A stretch of 64,000 bases of DNA from Nocardiopsis flavescens (GCF_900141985.1 NZ_FQZK01000008.1:62001-126000), one strand, 5' to 3'. Shown: positions 27,001-30,712, counted from the first letter of the stretch. The notes: generated by a model from the sequence alone, not told the origin. Numbers and translations: made by a program.

Positions 27001-29355
27001 GCGATCGAGGCGACGTGGGTGCTCACCCACACCCGCGACCTGCGGTTCCCGGAGGGGTACGACGGGCACGACCCCGCAGCCCTGGTGGGGACGGTCCAGA
27101 ACAGCCCGGGGTACACCACGGTCTCGGTGAACCCGGCCCCGACCGGCCTGGGGCACCCCGTGGCGACCGTCCGGCTCACCCTGCCCGAGGGGGCGCACGG
27201 GCTCTGGCTCGGAGCGGACGGCCCCCGGCCGTCGAACCACGAGATCGTGCTGCCCCGCGGGACGTCCTACCGCGTCACCGGCGCGGAGAACACCTCGCGG
27301 GGCCTGGAGCTGTCCGCCGAGGTCGTCCTGCCGGAGCGGAGCCCCGGGGCTCCGGGGACGCGGGCCGCCCCCGAGACCGCCGGGTCCGGGCCGGACACGG
27401 ACGCTCCGGGCGGGACGCCGGAGCACACGGCCGACCCGGCCACCTCCGACACCGGGACCCCCGCCGCCGACCCACCCGCCGGCGACGGCAGGGGGTACGT
27501 CGACGACCGGGGCGTGCGCCGGTTCCGCACCGAGGAGGAGGCCGACGCCTACGGCCGCTGGCTCCACGACCCGGCCAACAACCCGCACGCCTTCGACACC
27601 CTCGACGAGCACCGGCGCGCCGACGTCCGCGGGTACACGGCCGACGGGTGGCTCAACGCGATCGTCCGGGACCGGCTCTCGACCGAGCGGATCCAGGAGT
27701 CCCTCGACCGGGTGCGGGAGTCCACCCTCTTCCAGACCGACACGGACCCGATGGCGGCCCGCGGCTGGATCCTGTACGAGCTGAACGACCTGTCCTGGCC
27801 CACCGTCGAACGGCTCGGGGAACTGCTCGCGCAGGGCCGCGTCCCCGAGCACGCCGAGGGCTTCGTCCGCTACATCCTGGCCGCCGACGACCCGCGGGCG
27901 GAGCTGGCGGCCTGGTACGCCAACGCGGGCGACGCCGGTACCGTGGCGCGGTCCAACGGGGGCGTGTTCCCCACCGCGCCCATGGTGGACGCGCTGCTGG
28001 AGCGTCTGGACCGAACCGTCGACCGGCCGCTGCCGGAGACCGTCGAGGCGGTCCGCGGCCTCCAGGACGTGGCGTTCCTCGACGGGTTCCGGGACCTGGA
28101 CCCCTACGCCCTGGTGGGCACCGTCCAACGGGAGCCGGGGTTCATGTCCGTCTCGCTGGGCGGCCGACAGGCGGACCACCTCGCGGCCGAATCCGACCAC
28201 GTCCTGCACCTGACCGTGCCCGCCGGCAGCCGCGGCCTGTGGATCGGCGAGCGGAGCGAGTACCCGGAGGAGCGCGAGATCGCCCTCGCCCGGGGGACCT
28301 CCTACCGGATCACCCGCGCGGGCTGGGGCGGCCCGGCGGGCGTGCGGGGGTTCCACATCGAGGCCGAGGTGATCGTGCCGCCGGTGCCGGAGGCCGCCCC
28401 GCCCGCGCAGCCGCAGCCGCAGCCGCAGGCCGGGGACGCCCCGGACGTCCAGGTGTTCACCGTGCGAACCGACACGGAGACCGTCGTGACCGGCCCCGAC
28501 GACCCCGGCCTGAACGCCGGCACCGAGGCCTTCATGACCGCGCTCCTGGGGCTGGACACCGCCGGCGCCGAGGCCGCGGCGGACCCCCCGGCGACCGCCG
28601 CGCAGGACTCCGCCGGCCCGGCGTCCGCGACGCAGGACGCCGGGCCGGACCTGCCCGCCGACCGCCCCGGGCGGGTCGACCCCGACGGCGTGCGCCGGTT
28701 CGACACCGACGGCGACGGCGCGGGGTACGGCAGGCTCGTCCTGGGCGACCGGTTCCCGTCCCTGGCCCCCGAGCAGCAGAACTCCGCACAGGCCTACACG
28801 AAGAACGCGCAGTTCTACAACGACTTCTCCCGACACCCCGCCCCCGAGGGCGAGGTGCTGCGGCTGAGCGAGCACCGGTTCTTCGGCGGGTGGGTCGAGA
28901 AGTGGTTCGACGGGCACACCCCGACCAGGGAGAACGCCGGGGAGACCTGGAGGCTGCTGCGCGAGGGGATGGAGATGCTCGACCGGGCGATGGTGCCGGT
29001 CCCCGAGACGGTCGAGGTCCGGCGGTCGGTGTTCGGCGTGGGCTACATGGCCCCGCCCGGGAAGCCCTTCCGCGACCCCACGGACCTGATCGGCACGGAG
29101 TTCGTCGAGCGGGGGTTCCTCTCGGCGTCGCTGGGGGTCGAGACCGTGAACCGGACCGCGGCCTACCAGTTCCACCTGGCCGTGCCCGCGGGGCACCCCG
29201 CCCTGTGGATCGGCGACGGCAGCGTGCACCGGTCCGAGCGCGAACTCCTCCTGCCGCGCGGGACGCGGTTCAGGGTCGACGACACGCTCCAGGACCCCGG
29301 TACCGGGCAGTGGGTCCTGCGGGTCACCGTGCTCCCGTTCGCCCCGGCACCGTGA
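6076..29355 (+). CDS. Giant WXG100-like multi-ADP-ribosyltransferase protein (putative type VII polymorphic toxin)
   Basis: One uninterrupted frame for 7,759 residues. Residues 1-245 are a helical WXG100/CpnT-like N-terminus with hydrophobic helices (YDNLDRQLKELSDVMDVTRG; VSAGISGGIGAFINNGF). Then follow six Pro-rich repeats (245-328), a helical block (329-515), a disordered Pro/Asp/Ala segment (516-1060), two copies of a helical domain (about 1062-1190 and 1272-1400), an Ala-rich coiled coil (1470-1940), long beta-rich segments (1950-3900), ART-like module 1 (4014-4297), a second coiled coil (4312-4592), and ART-like modules 2-10 (4705-7759). Modules use the R / S-T-S / E-x-E layout of the ADPrib_exo_Tox (VIP2/SpvB) class. 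ATG 6076 follows GGAAGGGG at a 6-base spacing. Neighbours (EspC-like, YbaB-like, tandem candidate immunity genes) fit a secreted toxin. No signal peptide and no type VII machinery gene are seen. Targets, processing and activity are unknown. Confidence 0.85.
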   Translation: MLFDPQKMGDSAHGFVKVVLGIDLPRASAPAMRAASEVYDNLDRQLKELSDVMDVTRGRIRRNFGGAASDYYDRSLAAFTRGEKDYLGNAASTSRMLSTELRKAAANVDYMVAMVWVQVAQLIAEITWAIATAKFTFGASLKWIPVFKAIRSLAIRRLIAWFLFTVPSHQIVSQVFASFGALIQRVQIANGDRDGFDQTLLRDAHVGAVIEGLVSAGISGGIGAFINNGFATTFTRNIDDLRGMPDPVPPPPVREGAPEPAPPPPVREGAPDPTPAPPIREGAPEPVPPPPVREGAPEPVPPPVREGPPDPTPAPPIREGTPEPVPAPGTLNDDLADLFTRHRDEMLVPFHPNSPTGARAWDNAVERNVFRTEVADVFQRAFAERLGTDQARRLGDDYADTLVRSWGDPDLGSHLSRTIGDRLPPPLREHLSDVPHNLAGSLHQSMQGFLPYMRGLGLGAGTGAAEGFLGEGLGSAASGQGFTVTPWSATSGATMNTAHQLTTDSALAGMDALSGPGGTILPPDLPPPLEPERPVRGEEDPARGESPATGPAAGNDGGGRPTPARGPVIPEITLVPPAGEGDGDGSAANGADAHLPGGSPDPNSQDRDAPATRRPDDRAPDGNPPERAADTPDTRAPRDRDPDGADRTGDRDTPAARGPQHRAPDGNDGADAHRTGDTPDPNAQDRDAPAVRGPRDRDPDTADGTRPVAPVPSREQGADEPPASPAAVAPPSPAGADRTAPPQGTAPPGRPSGEAGQQSRPGTQEAPGSRPQPSPAGETGPGHNGSPATVESPAPADGRETPAPRTESAEGTAASDAPATAGTDRPGTDAPPAPPAAAPSAADRSGSTPPYSFDASLNPVDGAPATRDDADDTDGFDDASSVGDTDSDTSSLFDDAASDTSSLDTAWSDTEDAPFAGADAPHPAAKDPKAPEGVPDAPGAVPAPDILAFPVTEGGPAGRTPNASAPADGSAPSARPSPAADQRPPAAERTAPQAPPPGTAAPSGDRPAARDTGDADTARGPGTESDAARDRGGDAPAVRSETGGEPATGEAARAADPADARAERAADLVAEARRHLGDGDLARARAVSADIQGLLSPRSGDDAGQNPSVRRARTLALGLVFTLSDPADRRAPADGGTFPADRAEDAATLLAGVERNLRDRNDPVRARLWLPGGLLTTQYVRDTLPAAPAASATESGPAPAPRTADAPPAAATAPGTTGGAPVTTQSTDTDTPAARPPAGPAGTDAPATGKGADAPGEVRTGPAASGTDPRADARAASVLDRLPELTSALEAGNAPRARALGAEFWRLLGPVGGPAAENRSVREARTLAQALVYVTSDPSDRKRPVDAGALPPERVRDAQTLARGIGRHLRDRNDPVRARLWLPGGRLTTDYVRYAMQDPADRGPSPYGAPAPATTVNMARVDGGGITTDTAGTSGGSSAPARTEDTGARTEDGDTGTPALLSPSEAGSVAERAHRTAENALDLARGAAERVSAAARTATDTATGTADAVTAAEQAARAREDTARAAGAARDAARLAAEAARGTAAALDRAGQAVREAAADTDAHRAASDDEAAARTRHEETVRLREEAQRHARDADTALRDAGTTADDALTTVSRRVAAEAGRTSAAAERAAAGAANALRVTREAADRAAQAARDAAGAAATATAVTAAEQGIREREAAATGAGAVRVAADQAAGFARRTAASVELAGRITRAATPGTDAHRTASDDEAAVRSGRDGADRRQAEARALVAEAATARHDSTAAAVDALTAAADRAAFDSAGTRIAADEAYRRSGIAENRRARVEEAVRAAEQADAARPRRVQDVRDAADRVTDAVRQTRETADGAGRARAAAESAAGPARVAATTAALDALGRAATALRAAPDADHPAATRIGADLRRTDALVDGARDLLGRTAQDLADARRHALRTEESAARAEALLPRDLPSASRLREKTGARYDLDYLVTSRLSGPDRLFTRAVHQAVADIVGARITDPPPGLPRLVDAALNRVAHEHGMSAFFVPGGREITVTDPGADGAGPRSWTVRVSLASDDPAGYRHLDVGHRESGAPLESREEERSRSTTTGGSSSYDPRRVLAARFTGSPLLLGDVTGSAAGPWVTVGGSFSRGQRAASQGGTTEAASKIEYSTFAAPEFYANDLRVWAEVTARPEAGGTDPGTDGDDGGSGTGEASAPAVDLPVGSSVIRDGMVFTLAGEVQARPDEMPGHIDLAPGAGGEGGPGHRHRGLGPLGGLPIAVHSVTPRTPAGSGPAHTDLGSWIADHLVSDAYRLNRQASSDNAAVQWMKDVTGPGTGQDIGRWKQEVRAVLDNDSLQEYLPHLDRGPVTVSVSHPRLGEVMMEFSATPRDYRIKDHGPLIDDATFKESIKDGTSLSQSRNTSFTLTGGAGFGIVAELPSGGTLRVNAPHVEATWWQSLHSESHNTSGSGEHRSLSRYVSSTEKFAAYESSHELSVRIQGETEPHRFTVTGVELLPGETAAQLDRAARGEGAADTGGDAERRPPFPHLDSDNPVHFRGSHFLGLEWSRPAPGDGGDGAGPAGRDSDGTGEDGGPDTSGGPAAPVTSDDRRGVLERYLDDVLAGIAREHPGLVIPELARDRDTYARRPGREEASYFERSFRERWGFRRSYDVAYKNTMLVRDTLQSTLGKDDLERLARPGEGLPVRLRESATVDPTLMARLKEFFRPDTITVRLHAEFGRLSHGGPSTAETGLRVRGAASASTESATGSAFTLAVSAGSGMVRSAEGDARGLARLLGGFMAAVGWNRVNHFDAAYGLGHKSDARLFFPEGSDRWNGEVTLSARLHGYDADEQAYGTDGGTDLLDRPLKATYSLITATTVGDNLVSAEPAAGRADGEGSALTPDEAREMLDPRPGRRAPAEEEAPETGDGTGTTPAEGTREAPRTESGTPPAEVTDATGETGETAGTENGPAAGPPADNTRVLLDNGAIIEHVNPLLQEAGGAEGAGPVRNLLRRTFDTFSRPRRFWSDGGLRKLSSFLDGVGGATLLSNLMSPTAVASDPASFAESGRRRRIEVPGTWLSPNDMRATGVTKVTVGEITDLRLTKAQVTVQSETSSTASAAVTRIGGFFARFTGYAGGTTNTIEEGGADSGADRSSANGIVPMAGPSHSRSFLRRGETSDSGVSSASGLLLLPRSAAVYAFTAAGTIAQAWEFKKHRGLNFPHWWTHRYSGWKARVSDLVSGYITARDAEQTGIVTDAVTHGDDGAPEPATQANPAPPPHARVRAGFDSAGRQALPVDPAHAVDTLETRLRTHGLTLSRGGKERLLVTLSEQLGTATDALPPVPVNVVSTDRNAHFSKPARVLVDLARTAPRVDYVTSAAATIEAHSWQAEHAHEDSRHKSSTTGADFLPWQPSGMNGGGDRPADSSLMLASPAAGAAAARNGSQSRSSASETTHTIVMESSGPYVKVSQDATLTLTIEVDGDGLVPTAGVREGGKAPYLEHKRAVVETVTVDGGRIRTFHLGSSLDLTPPAAPAAPLDTVPAPPPVTPRAGDTLAGAVTTATGELTPPPAALRDAVIMPTAVHGPDVRDTALRTIATSLGWKAPAAPDFGPAPTAEQLDRIRAHHTRAADDARRHIADHLELDPRYTPIDNSLNPVALKGLLSHNLGRPSGTDILRIGRTQWRVAATPDFTGSRIVTARPDARLVHKEAQGQGISHGRSQGGGTTATTAFRPTGHHTVDADDNNRTAMLTGSGEAAARTIGGDSPTGDGLATGEPSEVERQRLGTAYLVEFDTTWTVGARTEEKAFFGGTTPRQFTSHHTGRASAWISRSDAIALGVLTAEQADAAEAPVTAEYDAAKAMADAEAAYTEERAKLPALVKAYLDAHRTHAADGAAADRAALDGARTAYEAQDTAYRTALASYERAITAWTDAVNATAAHLAGITPPDAPPPWERPGANAPLDDQLRPVFGTGLREAPADGTTTVPAPPARPSGSGTAPDLAVLAVTDIAGEVRAPEGDGADLDGLARGLGLTDTDDPSADTGARGAGEIRRLPTGADADRYGALLHDPAHNPNTFDALPAAARDTVSSHTRDPWLSGFARLRPLDEATVQAELDRIRRESGAHPGWLVYEAGGGRWPDLARLEQAAERGGLGPEQERVVRGVLDSADPPAALAALAERSGRAGRIAESLALRGEPGRFPDASEVLAMVRRLDRATGRPLPGGFEAVHGMYEHRHLLDGSADPLSLAGTTHVEHGYLSVSLGTSPAAAGGAPVDLMRLAVPEGSPGLWVGDRSEHPNEREAILARGTRYRITAVEPWGRGYLFHAEVLPPAHGSAGAAAAAPAGIGGVLDRIDDALSGEDAAAALEQVRGAAERLSAEAAEAAAERSADGPARTAALDRLEGLRDAAERLADRAAAMAGTAPEAVGAAIDTAAGIAAAAGGIAAAAGGIAARGAAGAAAARDALPGRSEPTPEDPDTIFAAARERDSAAERGADAGAARENAERAARIAYEAAESAVRTARTAGDRARAEEVRAVARAADADRGAAVAAARDAAARHDSLVEDVNIAAGVAVGLALGDMAAARGDAAAEASALARARALAELTSPGSGARMRLAMRLKMPGIGAPDGSEASAARPPGPGDTDGPAVFAVTDTGGEVREPDAGDAVMSGADLDGLARGLGLTDAPASLADVFRTALNTPPAPPAPEPRDGTPVPEPSADEETTVFLMERADPDPGEEDGRLPEPAWTRAQEAGMADLLGLEDPADRAAPLRDPAANPHTFTALPADQREAVAAQAATGWLSSLTWTPSLDVPSLRSRLEDLTYDAGDNATGDDLNGWPLYERNGNRWPTLTEVRELYSERTGSHAFNALADDVFQAPDPAERLRHWYDNADEAGALAKANGGAYPTAREVLDTLRTLDAATDRPLPGPVEVAFAPDEGLHGLTGYVEGDPSSLVGTEQREAGYLPASLDRSAATAGDGDVTVLVRLTVPGGGRGLWVGDGAGTSDPYTLLLPRGTGYRVTGVTESDGTVEITAVALPPRPRPLADAPAEPAAAHGDGERSDDGTGDGTGDDTASEASLPDTDGDAGTGTGGRGTLGEDGIRRFGSPGEIDRQDRWLNDPAENPHAFDTLTPEQQRMVDTYTRSAWITRVARIRPFLPQTVMRQLTEWRSQSRAEAADPDTAQTAHGWDLYEANGLAWPSVERLRLIAASPQPPPPRTLGLIRNILDAPDPRAELRHWYHNAGYAGVIARLNGGTYPDAAATRELFRLLDGAVDRPLPEGMAVSRGMQTIDHLLRTTGGTDPRALVGTVHTEPGYMSTTLGDSPFKTDVDGFPYLLRLDVPEGTRGLWIGTRSHDPEQMELTLGRGTTYRVTGVEDRIDPESGGPQTVVTATVAALPRAVPDLFSEGSTGEDGVRRFWNAEQAHWYGHRLHDPAYNPYAVNALPRAQHDLARALSALAGGYDLTRTDPDGTRELLDSLRAASRVTPASTPEQRQRILGWELYEANGFAWPSPQRLLQLLPVEQGRNPARARFITDILRHGPQEAARRLERLYATAGDAGTLARANGGGFPSPARLRDMLAFYDRLVRRPLPETVEATWYLDPAAARAQLNGYDPADPAALAGSEQATRGHTAVALNPRPAGRGDGAGAVVRLVLPAGAHGLWLGNAGTHPQNQEIVLPPGTAFRIDSVDTSGGRPVVTARVHVPVADAAPPAAPPAAGAAPAPVPAPADAPDGAAAEGADDGAAGPDSPRAGDGPGDGRGYVDGNGIRRFRTAAELDAYDRWLHDPAHNPHAFDALDQAHRDRITGYTIEGWLNTVARESMGPDQVGTVLDQMRQDTVAGFKINPMGSRGWELYEMNGLEWPTLDRLRDLLDQGRVPERAEGFVRYILDAPDPRGELLHWYVHAGEAGEIARSSGDAFPTPERALEHLRVLTEAIDRPLPEGIEVTRGLEELNHIKGFDGKDPYSLVGTLHTERGFMSTSLGGEPAGITARYTHALHLVLPRGSRGMWIGSRSRYPEERELILPPGTTYRITRAGWGGSRGLEGLYIEAEVVVPQPGAAPAPAGAEGSADLHVFAAETDTDATVTGPDAPDTEAEAGLAALLGLEDSGREDAGDDAYDDRPLLDDSESDDDRPLLDRYDSDDDGPPPHRWDSDSDSDDGADTAPSPSPGYGPPRDGADGPGTANPAAGPGPDGPEDTRTPDTDTDADAERMADPAVNPHTYDALPPDLRALVTAHAGSRWLNDLARLGTSDPATVQSALDDVRRSSLWRADDPDDPNGWVLYEANGLSWPSLGRVRELYAAGAGTPGFLAIATDVFRSSDPGLRLEHWYRNADEAGALARADGGVYPTAERALELLRDMDTAVDRPLPGPVEVSFALDVDRDLTELDGYDWDDLSALVGRDQREPGYLPVTLGASPFTTDPRDTLAVVRMVLPEGARGLWVGDGGATGDRNALILPRDSGYRVTDVRITDEGMEISAAWLPARAVPAEPSAEESGDGGSDASTVVDEQSRLPEGDGRGHVGDDGYRRFRSLEELDAYDRWLQDPAHNPHAFDTLPADRQRMVDVYTRSAWITRLARIRPLSPAGVASQLALVRNASRNEAGQAATVATAHGWDLYEANGLTWPTLDRLREIQASPDPLPPRTAGLIGHILTARDPAAELLHWFHNAGYAGVIARHNGGSYPGVDRVLELFRLLDDATGRPLPEGVAVSRGMHTVDHLLRAVGARDADGLVGTVHTEPGYMSTTLGDRAFKTDADPFRYLLRLDVPQGAHGLWIGSRSHDPEQRELTLARGTAYRVTGAQETFDPGTGDTVTVLSAEVVLRPESFADPLSHGYVDAAGVRRFRTPAEADWYAHRAVHAEDGLRGPDTLPARERRVAEAFSDTPWLADLALVPPDDVPAQLDRLRSMSRTERPAIVDPHGSSGWEVYEANGLTWPTPERLREIVDAAEQTPRTRFLRGVLSMGSVGERLDGLYRRSGPAGALAAANGGTYPSAEGVRELLETYDAAVGRPLPHAIEATWVLTHTRDLRFPEGYDGHDPAALVGTVQNSPGYTTVSVNPAPTGLGHPVATVRLTLPEGAHGLWLGADGPRPSNHEIVLPRGTSYRVTGAENTSRGLELSAEVVLPERSPGAPGTRAAPETAGSGPDTDAPGGTPEHTADPATSDTGTPAADPPAGDGRGYVDDRGVRRFRTEEEADAYGRWLHDPANNPHAFDTLDEHRRADVRGYTADGWLNAIVRDRLSTERIQESLDRVRESTLFQTDTDPMAARGWILYELNDLSWPTVERLGELLAQGRVPEHAEGFVRYILAADDPRAELAAWYANAGDAGTVARSNGGVFPTAPMVDALLERLDRTVDRPLPETVEAVRGLQDVAFLDGFRDLDPYALVGTVQREPGFMSVSLGGRQADHLAAESDHVLHLTVPAGSRGLWIGERSEYPEEREIALARGTSYRITRAGWGGPAGVRGFHIEAEVIVPPVPEAAPPAQPQPQPQAGDAPDVQVFTVRTDTETVVTGPDDPGLNAGTEAFMTALLGLDTAGAEAAADPPATAAQDSAGPASATQDAGPDLPADRPGRVDPDGVRRFDTDGDGAGYGRLVLGDRFPSLAPEQQNSAQAYTKNAQFYNDFSRHPAPEGEVLRLSEHRFFGGWVEKWFDGHTPTRENAGETWRLLREGMEMLDRAMVPVPETVEVRRSVFGVGYMAPPGKPFRDPTDLIGTEFVERGFLSASLGVETVNRTAAYQFHLAVPAGHPALWIGDGSVHRSERELLLPRGTRFRVDDTLQDPGTGQWVLRVTVLPFAPAP
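6829..7060 (+). repeat. Six 39-bp tandem repeats encoding a Pro-rich linker
   Basis: TCAGGGA recurs at about 6832, 6871, 6911, 6950, 6986 and 7025, a 39-bp period with one 36-bp unit. Each unit encodes 12-13 residues of the form PVREGAPEPVPPP, alternating PVREG and PIREG versions. It links the WXG100-like domain to the next helical block and is likely to vary in copy number between strains. Confidence 0.8.
9250..10275 (+). repeat. Two copies of a helical domain ending in RNDPVRARLWLPGG
   Basis: Copies at about 9259-9640 and 9890-10275 are clearly homologous: an alpha-helical repeat-like part, then ARTLAxxLVxxxSDPxDR, then RDRNDPVRARLWLPGG and LTTxYVR. A low-complexity linker of about 250 bp separates them. 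The domain is not one I can name. Confidence 0.7.
18115..18965 (+). other. ART-like module 1 (Arg replaced by His)
   Basis: Part of the giant protein. The helical lead-in carries the shared DPAHNPNTFDALP motif. The catalytic-Arg position reads FEAVHG instead of xExxRG, while the second motif GYLSVSLG and the third NEREAIL (ExE) remain. Probably weak or inactive unless His can serve. It is preceded by an AVLAVTD...LGLTD linker that recurs before module 2 and in related form after modules 5 and 9. Confidence 0.65.
19272..19322 (+). repeat. 21-bp in-frame tandem repeat
   Basis: The 21-base unit beginning GGGCATCGCAGCCGCC occurs at 19272 and 19293, with a partial third copy at 19314, encoding GIAAAAG repeats inside the second Ala-rich coiled coil. 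The two full copies are identical, indicating recent slippage or duplication. Confidence 0.8.
20190..24140 (+). repeat. ART module block 1: modules 2-5 (A, B, C, D)
   Basis: Four successive modules: A about 20190-21090, B 21250-22180, C 22190-23095, D 23245-24140. Signature residues read: A Phe / P-A-S / P-Y-T; B Arg / S-T-T / Q-M-E; C Trp / A-V-A / N-Q-E; D Arg / S-T-S / E-R-E. So B and D keep a full ADP-ribosyltransferase signature while A and C do not. Each has the lead-in DPAxNPxxFDAL and the WELYEANGLxWP motif. The order is repeated in block 2. Confidence 0.75.
24580..28400 (+). repeat. ART module block 2: modules 6-9 (A', B', C', D')
   Basis: A second copy of block 1, displaced by about 4.25-4.32 kb: A' about 24580-25425, B' 25513-26450, C' 26455-27350, D' 27490-28400. 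Signatures: A' Phe / P-V-T / R-N-A; B' Arg / S-T-T / Q-R-E; C' Trp / T-V-S / N-H-E; D' Arg / S-V-S / E-R-E. Each copy is closest to the module at the same place in block 1 (for example FKTD and SRSHDPEQ in B and B', YRITRAGWGG in D and D'). An acidic SD/DD-rich linker (24180-24580) divides the blocks. Confidence 0.75.
28672..29352 (+). other. C-terminal ART module 10 (complete signature)
   Basis: The last 227 residues form the most divergent module. It has VEVRRS at the catalytic-Arg site, GFLSASLG as the second motif and SERELLLPRGTRF as the third (E-R-E), so the signature is complete. The lead-in differs from the others (AYTKNAQFYNDFSRHP). Being C-terminal, it occupies the usual toxin-tip position of a polymorphic toxin. 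Confidence 0.7.
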
Positions 29356-29365
29356 CGGAGGAGAG

Positions 29366-29740
29366 ATGACCGACGAGGGACGGGCCGACCGGGACGCGTT
29401 CCGCCCGGAGTTCACGGGCGCCGCGCCCCGGTTCGACGCCGAAACCGACGGACCGGTGCTGCACGTACCGGTTCTGCGGGGGGACGGGAGCCCGCTGGGC
29501 CGGCTGTGGGCGTCGCGGGACGGGGCCGCCGCGGGGTTCGTGCCCGTGCCCGGCGCCGCGGGGCTCAACGCCAAGGGCGCGTGGGTGCGCCGCCTGATCC
29601 AGGCCCGGGCGGAGGGCCTGGACGCCCTCGGCGCCCTGGCACGCTGGACCGGGGCCCCGCAGGACGACCGGGCGGGGGCGGTCCCCCCGGAGAGCGCGCC
29701 CGAGCGCGCCGACCGCCTGCGGGACCTGCCCGAGCCCTGA
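29366..29740 (+). CDS. Candidate immunity protein 1 (paralogue of the next gene)
   Basis: 124 residues, starting 10 bases after the giant gene's stop with GGAGGAGAG directly before the ATG, so translation is likely coupled. No known domain recognised. The core GPVLHVPVLRGDGSPLGRLW followed by AS and a GF-P segment is shared with the downstream gene (GPVLYVPVYRDGGLIGYLW), as are the terminal PESAPERADRLRDL and PESRAAGLAELRAL. Two homologous small genes directly after a multi-toxin gene is the classic arrangement of immunity genes. The role is inferred from position and pairing only. Confidence 0.6.
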   Translation: MTDEGRADRDAFRPEFTGAAPRFDAETDGPVLHVPVLRGDGSPLGRLWASRDGAAAGFVPVPGAAGLNAKGAWVRRLIQARAEGLDALGALARWTGAPQDDRAGAVPPESAPERADRLRDLPEP

Positions 29741-29800
29741 TCCGGGAGGGGTCCCGGGCACCGCTGCGACCGCTGGAGACGAGAGGAAGTGAGGACGCCC

Positions 29801-30280
29801 ATGGACGGTGGACGCTCCCAGGAGGACGGGTACCGCGCGGACCCCGGCGGGCCGGCGGCGGACCCGCCCGGCGGCGCGGAGGCGCACGCGGGCGCCGGGG
29901 GCGGCGCGTTGGACCGGTGGAGCGACGAGGCGCTGGCGCCGGAGCTGGTCGGCCGCTCCTACGCCCCGGTCACCGCCGGTCCCGTGCTGTACGTCCCCGT
30001 GTACCGGGACGGCGGCCTCATCGGGTACCTGTGGGCCTCCGAGACCGAGGAGGCCGGCGACTTCCAGCCCCTCCTCCCGCCCGACGTCGCGGGCAACGTC
30101 GCCCGCGGCTGGTGGACGATGGAGCACGTGCGCCTGCGCGGCGGGGGGCTGACCGCCCTGGAGGCGCTGCGCTCCTGCGCCGGCCGGGTCGACGATCCGG
30201 TGGGGGGACGGGTGGACGCCGACGCCCCCGAGTCCCGGGCCGCGGGCCTGGCGGAGCTGCGCGCCCTCGCCCGCCGCTGA
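29801..30280 (+). CDS. Candidate immunity protein 2 (paralogue of the previous gene)
   Basis: 159 residues: a low-complexity N-terminus of about 55 residues, then a core homologous to the preceding gene (GPVLYVPVYRDGGLIGYLWA, GNVARGWWTMEHVRLRGGGL). ATG 29801 is preferred because GAGGA lies 5 bases upstream; a GTG at 29789 is an alternative in the same frame. It is 60 bases after the previous stop, probably in the same transcript as the giant gene. No membrane segment or signal peptide. Immunity against one or more of the ART modules is the working hypothesis. Confidence 0.6.
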   Translation: MDGGRSQEDGYRADPGGPAADPPGGAEAHAGAGGGALDRWSDEALAPELVGRSYAPVTAGPVLYVPVYRDGGLIGYLWASETEEAGDFQPLLPPDVAGNVARGWWTMEHVRLRGGGLTALEALRSCAGRVDDPVGGRVDADAPESRAAGLAELRALARR

Positions 30281-30390
30281 GGCGGGCGGCCGGACGCGCC
30301 CGGAAGGGCCCGGCGGCTCCGTTCCCCCTGACCGCGGCACCGTCGCCGGGCGGGTCCGGGGCGAGGACCCGCACCGCCGCGAAGCGTTCC

Positions 30391-30413
30391 CCGGAGCGCG
30401 CGGCGCGCTCCGG
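30391..30413. terminator. Hairpin between the toxin-like island and kdpE
   Basis: Perfect 10-bp arms (30391-30400 and 30404-30413) with a 3-base loop, between converging transcripts. The rest of the 430-bp spacer shows no gene. Confidence 0.5.
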
Positions 30414-30712
30414 CCGGGGCGGTGGCCGGCCGCCCCGGCCGGGCGCCCGCGGGTTCGGCGGGCGGTCGGGGCCGCGGGCCGTGTGGGCCCCGCCCGGCCA
30501 GGCCCCACCGGCGGACCCGGCCGGCCGCCGGGCGCACCCGCCCCTCCGGGCCCCGGGCACCGACCGGAGACCCCCGCAAGGTCCGCGCCGCCGACCGCGC
30601 GACCGCACGGGGCACGGCCGGCCTCCGGGCGCACCCACCTCCGCCCCTTCTTCCTCCCCCGTGCCCGGGACGGCGCGAGCCCTCCCCGCCCCGGCGGAGC
30701 CGCTCCCACGCG

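Noticed and set aside
20190..28400. Assembly artefact as cause of the block duplication
   Set aside because: The block copies differ throughout at protein and DNA level, including linkers, so they are diverged paralogues rather than a duplicated contig.
22461..29369. Long + strand frames overlapping the giant gene (also 8793-13964 and 17022-22199)
   Set aside because: Arg/Gly/Pro-rich readings in the wrong frame caused by stop scarcity at high GC; no conserved motifs.
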